NCBI RefSeq assembly: GCF_016801865.2
Contig: NC_068938.1
Coordinates: 22,502,873 to 22,566,872, forward strand
Direction: 5' to 3'
Length of the DNA: 64,000 bases
Origin: Culex pipiens pallens
Lineage: Eukaryota; Arthropoda; Insecta; Diptera; Culicidae
In this document: positions 54,726-64,000 of the stretch, one piece after another
Position numbering within the stretch: position 1 is the first letter of the stretch
Layout: each line of letters starts with the position of its first letter
Made by a program: the position numbers and the translations under genes
Notes under the pieces: generated by a model
What the model was told of the DNA's origin: nothing
Seen by the model: the letters and a program-made list of their open reading frames with translations, nothing else
The model's database searches: none

Positions 54726-57140
54726 TTAGATCAATTCTCTACCAAAACCGGAAATGGATTTTATTTTTATTTTTTGATTTGGCTCAAACTTTGTGGGGGC
54801 CTTCCCTATGACCAAATAAACTATTTTGTGTGATTGGTTCATCCATAGAAGTCTCCATACAATTTTGGCTGCTGTCCATACAAAAATGGTATGTAAATAT
54901 TCAAACAGCTGTAACTTTTGAGTGAATTTTCTGATCAATGTGGTGTCTTCGGCAAAGTTGTAGGCAGTGTTGCGATCTTACGCGCTCACGCGCCCGCTCA
55001 TTTTTCGCTCATTCGTGAGGAGGAGCGCTGCGCGAGCTAGCTCACTTTTGCCCGCGCTCACGTTTGCTCCGATTTTTTCAGCTCGCGTTTTCCCCACGCT
55101 CGCGCTCGCGCTCGTTTTTCGTTCACGGAGCGCTCACTTAGGAAGTATCGCGAATCGAATAGTTTTTCGTTTTTCAGAAAGTTTTTGTTTTTCAATCCTA
55201 GTTAAAGTTTTTGCATAAGGCGCAGCATGTCAGTGGAAACATCACTTAGGAACATTTGTTTATATATTAATTGGAATAGCTTATTCTCATTAACTATGTT
55301 TTTGAATAATAAATTGGATTCGCAAGGGTCAAATCATATTGGAGACCTACAGTCAGAGTTGAAAATATAAATATTTTCGAATTAATCGGCCTTACCTTAA
55401 TAATAGTTAAGGTAAGCAGAGACAATTACTTGGGGAAGAATATGAGCGCGTAAACAAAAATGACTGGAAACCTTATAAACTTTCAAAACAATGAATTATT
55501 TCGAAAAGATTTATGCTGTGGTAAGTTCGATTAAATGTTTATGCTAGGTTGATTAAAATATAAAATTAAACTGTTTTATGTACCTAAACAGTATTTTGAC
55601 TACTTTTCCAGCGTGCAAGTCAGAATGATCAACCATTAAAAAAGTCATTCCGTTTAGCAAATCGTTCAGTGCTTGGAAACCCCTGATCATTTTTATAAAG
55701 TTAATTTTTATCTTTCTCATTCTAGAAAATAGGGTAAATTGTTGAAACAGTTTTTACAAATAACCCTCCAAATTGCTAGTGTTTGAAATAACCCATTTGA
55801 ATGAAGCAATATAAATTGTCATTGTTTTGATTTACCACATAAAGGATGGCTCATCTTCCCCCAAGTAAATTATATTTAACACTTCCGCTAACAAGCCTCT
55901 GAAAATATAAATGATTTTTTGAATATGGACATTCTCTAAAATGTTTCGAATATGAGGGATGATTATAATTTTAATAAATTTTACTGCAGGTTTTTTTAAA
56001 GGTCCATTAACACAAATTTATTTTTTTTGTTTTTTTTTAAACCGCTTTGGGTCCGGATTTTAAAAACTTAAAATGAACATAATTTGTCTATAATTCAATG
56101 TTTTCTACATATCAGTGTATCTCCTCGCGTCAATGATTTTTTATATTAAGAATGAGTTAGCTCTTTGTTAGCTCACTCAAGAGTGAATTATTCTGCCCCT
56201 TGGCTAATTCTGAATTTAAAATAGAACGTATATTTCGGTTCGCCGAATAAATCAATTTCATTGCTTACTTTTGTCCGTTTGACCACTTTCTTGTTTGTTT
56301 TTGCTGCCTGTGCTGAGATAGTTCTAGAAACTTTGCTTCAAACAGGCAGATGCTTCAACAGGGAAAAACAACTACCTACTTTGGCTCACCAGCTCACGTG
56401 AGCGCAAAATGCTCCGGTGAGCGTGAGCGAGCACGAGCTACCTGATAAAAACTCACGCTCCAGCTGGAGCGAGCACTCCTTCCGTGAGCGCTCGCTCATT
56501 CGCAACCCTGGTTGTAGGTATTGTTGAGTACTCTTGAAAAAAAAAAAAAAAAACGGAGCACTTTATCAAAAAATCTGTGAAGTACTTTTCGATTGCAAAT
56601 TCAATTTTGCATTAAAAAATAATGTCAAACTTATTTTTGCATGAAACTTCATTTTTTTCCAAAAATCACTTTTTTTTCAAAAATTCATAACTCGGTGGCA
56701 GATTTTTTGACCATGTTTCTCTATGGCTCAAAAGTTGCGGATTTTTGTACCCTAAAACATATAAAAAAATCTCGAAAATAAATAAAAATACGTATTTTGG
56801 AAAATTGAGTTTTAGTGAAAAAAAGTTGATAAAAAATCTGCAATTTTTGTTTCCGTGTACCTATTTTTTTCTCAAGAGTCCTCAACAATACCTGCAACTT
56901 TGCCGAAGACACCAAATTGATCAGAAAATTATTTCAAAAGTTACAGCTGTTTGAATATTTACATACCATTTTTTGTATGGACAGCAGCCAAAATTGTATG
57001 GAGACTTGTATGGGTGAACCAATGACTCAAAATAGCTTATATGGTCATAGGGAAGGCCCCCACAAAGTTTAAGTCAAATCAAAAAATACAAAAAATAAAA
57101 ATGGTCGAAATCGGTTGATTTCGTAGAGAGTTGCTCATTA
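54726..57140. repeat. Foldback repeat split by a hAT-like element
   Basis: The left arm (54726-54964) and right arm (about 56888-57140) are inverted copies: GGGGGCCTTCCCTATG with CATAGGGAAGGCCCCC, ACAGCTGTAACTTTTGAG with a near-complement. Between them lie the hAT-like insertion and about 370 bp of AT-rich loop. Confidence 0.8.
54965..56510. mobile_element. hAT-like non-autonomous element with 8-bp target duplication
   Basis: GTTGTAGG flanks both sides (54957-54964, 56511-56518). The ends are CAGTGTTGCGA and, inverted, CAGGGTTGCGA. Subterminal parts are rich in GCTCACG/CGTGAGC words, likely transposase binding sites. At 1546 bp it has no ORF of transposase size. An 8-bp duplication with CAGNGTTGC ends fits hAT. 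Confidence 0.9.
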
Positions 57141-57181
57141 TTTAAATTTTTAGGATGATTTTCACGAAGTAAAAATTAAAT

Positions 57182-57635
57182 CGCTTTAGGGTAATTCTCT
57201 ACCAACTCACACGAAATCGGGAAAAAATGCCCCGACCCCTCTTCGATTTGCGTGAAACTTTGTCCTAAAGGGTAACTCGTACCGGAGGGCGGGACAACCC
57301 CTTCCATTTTTGAACATGCGAAAAAGAGGTGTTTTTCAATAATTTGCAGCCTGAAAAGACGATTTGATGTCAAAGGGACTTTCATGTAAAATTGGACACC
57401 CGATTTGATGGCGTACTAGAAATTTCAAAAAAAGTATTGTTCAACGAAAAAAACGCTATTTAAAAAAAAAACTCTGCCATTTTCCGTAACTTGAATGTAA
57501 AACTTTATGGAACATGTCATTTTAAGGGAATTTTTTTGTACTTTTCGAATCTACATTAACCCAGAAAAAAAATCATACAAATCGAAGAGGAGTCGGGGCA
57601 ACTGCTGAGTGAGTTGGCGGAGAATCGACCAGGTC
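57182..57635. repeat. Foldback-type dispersed repeat
   Basis: GCCCCGACCCCTCTTCGATT (57229-) pairs with AAATCGAAGAGGAGTCGGGG (57579-). A relative lies at 7925-8025 in the tgo intron. No coding content. Confidence 0.6.
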
Positions 57636-58188
57636 AGTGTTATTACTAATAAGTTTAAAGGTTTTTATGTTTCTTTGATTCGAGCTTATGTCGCTGTGAA
57701 TATTTTGTAAAGTTTATGTCATTCGACTCTGACAAGTTTTCAACATTTCACTGAAAAAAGGTGTTTGAAAATGTAGTTGTTTTTCAATCATTAGTTTTCA
57801 AGATATTTCAATATGTATTGCATTTAACATACATTTAAGGCGAACTGGTCGTATTTGACTCTGTTAAGGGCCCCAATGATTCAATAAGTCAAAAAGCTTT
57901 GAGATCTGCCAACCCTGTCTCCAGATAAAGGCTATGTTTACTAAGAGCAATATTTCCAAATTAAAATCTCTTTTAGGTTTTTTTTAAAGAATAATGGCGT
58001 TTTTTCAATTGTGACCGTTTTTTAGAAAACTTTGTACTAATTTGCATCAGAAAGGATGATTATTGAACAAATATTTGCTTATAGACTCTAAATAAATATA
58101 ATTTGGATTGCCAAATTGGGCTAATAAACTTAATATGTATATCAAATATATTATATACTCATACAATGTCGCAAACTCCAAATATAGC
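57636..58188. other. AT-rich, no gene seen
   Basis: No ORF or structured repeat stands out. Confidence 0.4.
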
Positions 58189-58194
58189 TTTATT
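58189..58194 (-). terminator. Poly(A) signal of the 58.2-kb gene
   Basis: AATAAA on the - strand, 25 nt past the stop at 58219. Confidence 0.55.
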
Positions 58195-58218
58195 TTAACA
58201 CATTTATGCTAATGGCAT

Positions 58219-58626
58219 TCAAATCTCCTTGGATGTTTTACTGCCATCAACCATAAAATTCTTCCCGTAGACCGGAAAGATCCACACCAACATTTTTCGG
58301 CTGTTTACTTCCTCAAAATTTCTCAAAACAAACCTCCCACACACCGTGCAAGCGCCTAACCCGAGCCGACACATTGTTTGTGCCGCCACGCCGTGAGGCA
58401 CAGCACATTTCACTTCCGGATTGTTTTCATAACAGAGTTGGCTCGTGCTGAATTTTAAGCGCCCCAAGAACCGCGCGTAGGACGACAACGCCAGGCCGGG
58501 CCGGGCAAAGGCAACGACCTGCGGCGCGGCGTGCTCTTGAAAACATTGATTCAGTATGACATCATGGGTATGCGGGGCAGCGTCGTCGTCGACTCCAGCA
58601 CACATGGTCGTCACCGTTGAGCTCAT
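58219..58626 (-). CDS. Small Cys-containing protein, maybe an LRR1/LRRC58-type C-terminal domain
   Basis: A 135-residue ORF in GC-richer DNA with a close poly(A) signal and an in-frame TGA 18 nt before its ATG. The segment VPHGVAAQTMCRLGLGACTVCGRFVL carries a CX2CGRF pair that reminds me of the short Cys motif at the C-terminus of some leucine-rich repeat proteins (LRR1/LRRC58 group). Residues 25-55 are Leu/Ala-rich. No LRR array is visible. It may be a complete small gene, the last exon of a longer one (a weak acceptor GGAGGCAG lies just before the ATG), or a retroposed fragment. It would be nested in the large + strand gene if that gene spans this point. Confidence 0.45.
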   Translation of the reverse strand: MSSTVTTMCAGVDDDAAPHTHDVILNQCFQEHAAPQVVAFARPGLALSSYARFLGRLKFSTSQLCYENNPEVKCAVPHGVAAQTMCRLGLGACTVCGRFVLRNFEEVNSRKMLVWIFPVYGKNFMVDGSKTSKEI

Positions 58627-59412
58627 GCTGCCTCCGCGGAGTCAGCTGTTGGTTCATTGTTGTCTCACTTGCCGGAAAGGCATCGACGAAGGGACTATGC
58701 TGGTGGAAGTTTTTGGGTAGATGGACCTATTGATGGCAGTTATTTTTAAAAGAAATTATTTCACAAAAAAAAGAATTCAGGAAACATTCTTAGAACTGAA
58801 TTAAAAATCAGGAGAAATAGTAATTTTGCCGACAATAGGTACCACTCGCTATCCCCACGGGCAAATGATCCATGAAGACACATCAGTAAATATATGTTTA
58901 GCAGGAAAGCAGGGGACATCCCGTCATCAGGGCCGGCTAAAGTGTTCCCTCCACATTAGCAATGTTCTGAGAAGCTCCAAAGAGGTATATGTTTACCGCC
59001 GGTCGACTGTCGAGGGCTTATTATCGAAGCATATTAATCACATCAACGTGAGGCTTAAGAAACGTTCTCTCACGTCGGATCTGATCGACTTCAAGCGGAA
59101 GTAAACACCAGTGTCATTAGGGTGCAGACAAGCCGTCACAATGTCCAAAGGCAATTTTTTGGGGGTTATTTGGGTTTGTAGGTAAATTGGACAAAACAGA
59201 CATGTGATAATCATGAGGTAAAAGCGTCAAGGTAAAGAAGAAAAAAAAGTTCGTCAATGTGTCGCCGAAGCTTCCCTTTTGGCATTGAGCAGAAACAAAG
59301 TCCGTTGCTAAGATACGGAAATAAGCAACAAAACAGCTTGCACGCGAAAGTTGCCTTTGAGACGTCTCAGTTCGATTTAATTATGCAGAAATGTTAGCTT
59401 ATTCTCAGAAGG
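58627..59412. other. Unique sequence, no sure gene
   Basis: A 92-codon + strand frame at 58826-59104 is open but has no homolog or splice support. The part just after 58626 may be the promoter of the - strand gene. Confidence 0.35.
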
Positions 59413-59808
59413 ACTACACCCAGAACTGGGCATCGGCATACGAGAGGATAAAGAGCACGATTCGGTAGTAAAATGGTACTGTGTGCGGACGGAGAGGATA
59501 AATCCCGAAATTGCCGTGAGTACTTTACTCATGGGTTCATTTTCCAAAAAGTTCATCTATCAAAAAAAATGTACCGGTACCGAGATTCGAACCCAAGACC
59601 TTCGGCTTATTGAACCGTGCCTTTGCCGTATAGGCCACCATGGTTCGGTGACTAAGTGGCGGTCATTTGTCCATATAAGCCATTCAATAGGATGAACTCG
59701 TTAATGAACGAATGAACACGCGAGAGGTCTTTACTCACGCAAAATAGTACTTTCCTCACGTTTCTTTTCGGGAGGACTTTCCCCTCGTTCTTTAACTTTG
59801 GGTGTAGT
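59413..59808. mobile_element. Small element with ACTACACCCA ends and a tRNA-like core
   Basis: The ends ACTACACCCA and TGGGTGTAGT are perfect 10-bp inverted repeats. Inside, on the - strand, a tRNA-like part (59578-59650) has TGGCCTATACGG as box A (59637-59626) and GGTTCGAATCT as box B (59593-59583). A tRNA-like core inside inverted ends is unusual: a SINE inserted into a MITE or a MITE that took up a Pol III promoter. Confidence 0.55.
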
Positions 59809-61499
59809 AATTGAAGGAATGTTCAAGAAGTTTTTTTTGTATTTTTGCCTTTCTTACAAAAGCAAGGTTTAAGGTTTGCTTTTGGAAAAAGGCTTTTTTC
59901 AGAAATCTTTAAAAAATCGTGTCCGGCGGGGAATCGTCTCAGAAAAAAATCCAATTACTAATTTGAAGGTTATGATGCGCTTTTTCGATTGAATTTTGGC
60001 CCGAAACCCGGAACTCAAAGCCTGATTTTTGAGAGCTCTTTTACTGAAATACATGAGCGATGTCTGTATCCGCTCTTAAAAATTTGTGTCTTCCATCATT
60101 GGAAAACCGCTCGGAAAACCCGCAATTTTTATAATTCAGATTTGTAGCCGTGGGGTCGGAGACGAACATTTTATTTTTCGATTCACAATTTTCGACCAGT
60201 AAATGTGGTCAAAACCATTTTTAGAGGTAATTTTTGGACAATTTTACAGATAACACTATCAAATTAAAAGAATTCAGTTTCAAACAAAAAGTCATTCGAA
60301 AACATGCGCCATAAACTGCTTGGGCCCAAAATTTGAAGCTTTTCCAAAGTGTATTACCAGAGATATAGCCATATTGGTGTTTTTCGTCTTATTTTTACCC
60401 TATTTTTCCATTAAATTTTTGGTTTTATACAGAATCCTATACTGAACGTCAAATTCGAAGGCCCGGCTCGTTCTCATTCTCGCTCGAAAGATCGACAAGT
60501 CGAAGTCGAAGCATAAACGCTAGCACAGTGTTCTTTCTGGCTTCTCATAATAGATCGACAAAGTGCAATATCGATACATATTTTTTTAATCATAGACTAA
60601 CATTAAAGACTGAGTACCCTTTATTTTTTTTTCTAATAATGTCAATCCAATAAGTTTTTCTAAATTAAATATAATTATCGTGCAACCCATAATGCACTCC
60701 TGAATTAAAAAAAAATCATTCGAGGTTTAGTCTAAAAAGATTTGAAGCTTTAGGTCAAATTATCACTGGGTGGTATCATTATGATTCTGAAAAATTAATT
60801 GCACTAATATATTTTTCGGATTTTCACAATTTTGTAAGAAAGGCTCTATTTCACCTCTGGTGATATTTACTCGGGTTTTTTAAAAAACTTTTTGCCTTCC
60901 TCTTCTTACTGAGGAAAGGCTATAAAATCACTCGAAATATGAACATATTAAATTGACCTCGTAGACCCACCTTCACGTATACATATCGACTCGGAATCAT
61001 CAAATTTTCAGAAAGGTATTAGAAAGACCTTTCCAATGAGCCCAAAACATTGGAGATCTGACAACCCTGTCAAAAGTTATTAGCACTTAAGTGTTGTTTA
61101 TATACTTTTTGGAGGCCGGATCTCAGATATTTCAATAAAAATGATGTCCGTGTTCATCATGCAACCCCTCGTTAGTTAGATAATCGATAGACCTTTCAAA
61201 TGAGCCTAAAACATCGACGATCTGACAACCCTATCAAAAGTTATTAGCACTTAAGTGTTATTTATACACTTTTTGGAGGCCGGATTTCAGATATTGTTAT
61301 ATTGTCTAAATCTTCAATGCGAACTATCGTTGGATAGGTTTTTTTATCAGACCTTGCCGACGAGCTAGAAATATTGAAGGTCTGCGAACCCTATCAAAAG
61401 AAATTAGTAATAAAGTTGATTTGTTAAACATGTTAAGGGAGAATGTTGCTATTTTTGCTGAATGTTCTGACTTTATGAATGTGAGGAAGGCACAATTTT
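59809..61499. other. AT-rich repeats; 164-bp tandem duplication
   Basis: The word ATCTGACAACCCT starts at 61056 and, nearly the same, at 61220. The flanks AAAAGTTATTAGCACTTAAG and TTTTTGGAGGCCGGAT repeat with it, so about 164 bp is duplicated in tandem (about 61021-61300). A third, weaker relative lies at 61370-61410. No gene seen. Confidence 0.55.
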
Positions 61500-62515
61500 T
61501 TGACAAAAAGACTGACTAAAAATGCAGGATGGTATGTCTCTCCTCAAAAAATACAAAAATCATTTAATAAAACTGTTTTTTAGTGGTCTAAACATCAAAA
61601 TTTTTAAAAACCGATTGTGAGAATCGACTTGCCATACAATTTTACATAAAAGTCACCATATTGACCATTGTTCAATCCTTGGGAAGATACAGCGGTTTTA
61701 AAAATTAAAATGTTGACAAAATTGTTTTTTTTTGTGGCTTTTGGCAATTTCTATATTACAGACTTGATTTTTCAGTCTCGAAAATATTTTTAACGGAAAG
61801 CTTGTCCAATTTCCCATAAGTTTGCCTTTGACAGCTATTAAATTTGACTCGTTTTTATTTAGGTTTCTACCACACTGAAAAATATATTCTATTTTCAGTT
61901 ATGAGCAATGCATTTAAGCTTATATATGTTTGCCCATACATACAACTTAAAAGCTGTCAAAGTCAAAACTTATGGGAAATTGGACGAGCTTTCCGGTAAA
62001 AATATTTACGAGACTAAAAAATCAAGTCTGTCACATAGAAATTGCCAAAAACCACAAAAAAAGCCTATTTTTGACATTTTATTTTTTTAAACAGCCGTAT
62101 TTTCCCAAGGATTGGACATAGGACAATGGTTTATATGGAGACTTTTATGTAAAATTGTCTGGCGAGTCGATTCCCTTTATCGGTTTTCAAAAATTTTGAC
62201 GTTTAGACCACTTAAAAAAAAGTTTTAGTAAATATTTTTTGTTTTTTTTTAGGAGAGGCATCCCAAGTAACATTTTTTTCCAGGAGTTCTACATGAGCTC
62301 TTCAAGATAGCTACAGCATAGCAGTTTGGACCGCGGTAGGATAAAACTCTCTTCAAGTACTCTTCCAAACTCCTGAAGAAGTTTTGAAGAGAATTTTATC
62401 CTACCGCGGTCCAAACTGCTATGCTGTAGCTATCTTGAAGAGCTCTTGTAGAACTCCTGGGACAAAATGTTACTTGGGATACCATCCTGCACTTTTTGTC
62501 AGTCTTTTTGTAACA
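61500..62515. repeat. Foldback repeat, about 0.8 kb before a MITE insertion
   Basis: GACAAAAAGACTGACTAAAA (61501-) pairs with its near-complement at about 62492-62515. Inner pairs include AACTTATGGGAAATTGGACG (61966-) with CCAATTTCCCATAAGTTTGC (61808-61827). The axis lies near 61890. The right arm is broken by the element at 62262-62478. Confidence 0.8.
62262..62478. mobile_element. 217-bp palindromic MITE with AT flanks
   Basis: The ends CCCAAGTAACATTTT and GTTACTTGGG are inverted; the halves pair through GCATAGCAGTTTGGACCGCG and its complement. AT flanks both ends (62260-62261, 62479-62480). The other arm of the host foldback (61520-61545) shows the uninterrupted site, so the insertion point is well defined. 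Confidence 0.85.
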
Positions 62516-63359
62516 TCTATTTCCTCAAAAATTTTGGACGAAAAAAAATCGTGACATCACCTTAAAATTTAACTTTTAAACTTAAAAATCAAAAAATCTC
62601 ATAGAAGGGGCGCGTATTTTTATTTCAGTGTATTTTTTTCAGAAAGCCCGTCTAATTTCCTACAAGTTTGTCTTTAACCACTTTGGCTTCGAGATACAGT
62701 ATTTTTTTAATTGCAAAATACAAACATATTTAAATAACTTACGCCCTTCTCAAATGTTATTTTTGAGTACAATTGTCTCCATATACACAAAAATGGCTTA
62801 TATTGGCCTAGGATAACATGTCTACATAGTTTCATTGAAATCGGAAAGGGTCGGTGCATATCGCATTTTATATTCTATATATAAAAACCAAAAAAAAATT
62901 TGTTCTGGAAATATTTGTTTAGTGACAAAAAGTGATTATAAAAATCCAGCAAAAAAAATCGTTGTATCATTTTTTTTTTCAGTATAATCTTTATTGATAC
63001 CTACAACTTAGCCAAATAGACACCAGCTGAAATATGGAAATAATTTTATTACATGTTTTACGAACAAAATCATTCATTTTGTTCAATCATTGCTGATTAA
63101 AACTACGATTAAAGAGAAATTTTATGGAAAAGCTTCCATTTTTTATGTAATTTTAGAAATTTTCTATAAGTAAATACTAAAAATCTTTGTAAATTATCTC
63201 CAACGGCTTTATAAGCAAAATGAATATGTTTCAAAAGATTATATCCTTTAAAGTCCCTAATGAATTTTAAACACTTTATAAAGTTAGTTTGTACTAAATG
63301 TGCCAATGTGTGTCGATCTATGCCAATGTGTGTCGATCTATGTAAAATTATTGCAATGC
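62516..63359. other. Dispersed repeat and AT-rich sequence
   Basis: 62520-62860 is a copy of the family at 39410-39660 (shared ATTTAAATAACTTACGCCCT and GGCCTAGGATAACATGTCTA). At 63300-63341 TGCCAATGTGTGTCGATCTA is repeated twice in tandem. No gene seen. Confidence 0.55.
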
Positions 63360-64000
63360 ATTTCTCAAACATTCCCCGGCATCCAGCCTTGGCCTCTTAC
63401 AATCCACATTCGACGCCACCAAGTCTGAGCTCATCTGAATCATCTCGACCCTCGAGAATGTTCAAGGGCTCTAATGTGTGCATAACGCGCGCACGTTCCA
63501 AATCGTGACTATCGCTTAAAAAAAAAACTTGAAAACCTGCAAATTGAACTGTTTTTCCACCCCACAGTCTCGACGACAAAAACGAATCGAGATCAAACTT
63601 TTAGATTCCGGCCGATAACTGGTGCTAAACCGCCTGGAAGCGACCATCAAACACGACCTTCAATTCGGACGTTATCGTCGCGTCGTAGATAATAACGCCC
63701 AGGAATGACGTACTCCCCGTACGAGCCACTCGAGAAAAAAGCATCGGCAAACATTATCGAACTAAGTAAACTGCTGCTATCTGGCTTTCGGGGGGCCAGC
63801 CCCATCAATTTTTCAATTGTCAGCGCGAATTTGTGTTGGACAAGTGATTGCCTATCGGCCGACAATCGAAAGCCGTTATCGGAGATGGTATAGTGAATTA
63901 GCCCACAAAGTCACGTGTTTCCGCGTAATTTTACTACAATTGGGCGCACCCTTTCTGAACTCGAAGAGTGGAGGCAGTCTTATCTGATGCACCAGCGGAT
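63360..64000. promoter_or_regulatory. GC-richer unique block, possible regulatory region
   Basis: About 45-50% G+C with few repeats, in contrast to the flank. It holds GATA-type words (CTTATCTGATGC near 63978-63989) and CACGTG (63913-63918), plus overlapping short ORFs on both strands that do not look coding. It may be an enhancer or approach to the next exon. Confidence 0.3.

Noticed and set aside
58826..59104. 92-codon + strand ORF
   Set aside because: No homology, no splice sites, ordinary composition.
63647..63893. Overlapping 60-70 codon ORFs on both strands
   Set aside because: Open on both strands through composition only; no family features.

Overview
The window reads as insect nuclear DNA, most likely from a culicine mosquito (probably Culex). 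Genes are split by introns with GT/AG borders. About 62% of the DNA is A+T, with islands of GC-rich coding sequence. The space between and inside genes is packed with foldback elements, MITEs, SINE-like pieces and simple repeats. The species call is an inference from gene content and repeat style; no search was run.

Layout. 1-15.7 kb: the 3' part of tango (tgo, the insect ARNT bHLH-PAS partner protein) on the + strand. Four exons are visible, and the bHLH and PAS domains lie upstream of the window. Its last intron contains a complete nested immune-type gene on the - strand, a secreted fibrinogen-related protein (3129-4353), plus several long inverted repeats. The tgo 3' UTR carries a 3.2 kb element with perfect 40-bp terminal inverted repeats and an internal 108-bp satellite, then a second foldback element. 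18.2-24.4 kb: a GILT-like thiol reductase gene (+) with a 4.4 kb intron full of transposon debris. 24.4-28.8 kb: repeats, including a 1.38 kb near-perfect foldback. 28.8-30.4 kb: reptin (RuvB-like 2) on the - strand, convergent with GILT. 30.4-35.6 kb: repeats, including about 550 bp of (TTTTTAG)n. 35.6-64 kb: what looks like the promoter and 5' end of a large + strand gene. It has two possible first coding exons (36657-36670 and 53472-53482), both ending in the same phase, a TATA/Inr promoter near 41.67 kb and a 33-nt internal mini-exon; its main coding exons must lie beyond the window. This span also holds an intact Jockey-type ORF1-only retroelement with a 14-bp target duplication, nested piggyBac-like and Foldback-like elements, a hAT-like element, and a small - strand gene at 58.2-58.6 kb.

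The host genes serve unrelated roles: transcription factor, pattern recognition, lysosomal or secreted reductase, and AAA+ chromatin ATPase. No operon logic is expected. The most interesting signals are coding-like sequence beyond annotated ends: an in-frame 54-codon extension after the tgo stop, an intron-readthrough tgo tail ending in a membrane anchor, and a 33-codon ORF just after the GILT stop. Next come the TE-borne satellite inside the tgo 3' UTR, the half-LINE, and the nested foldback structures that would make long dsRNA if transcribed.
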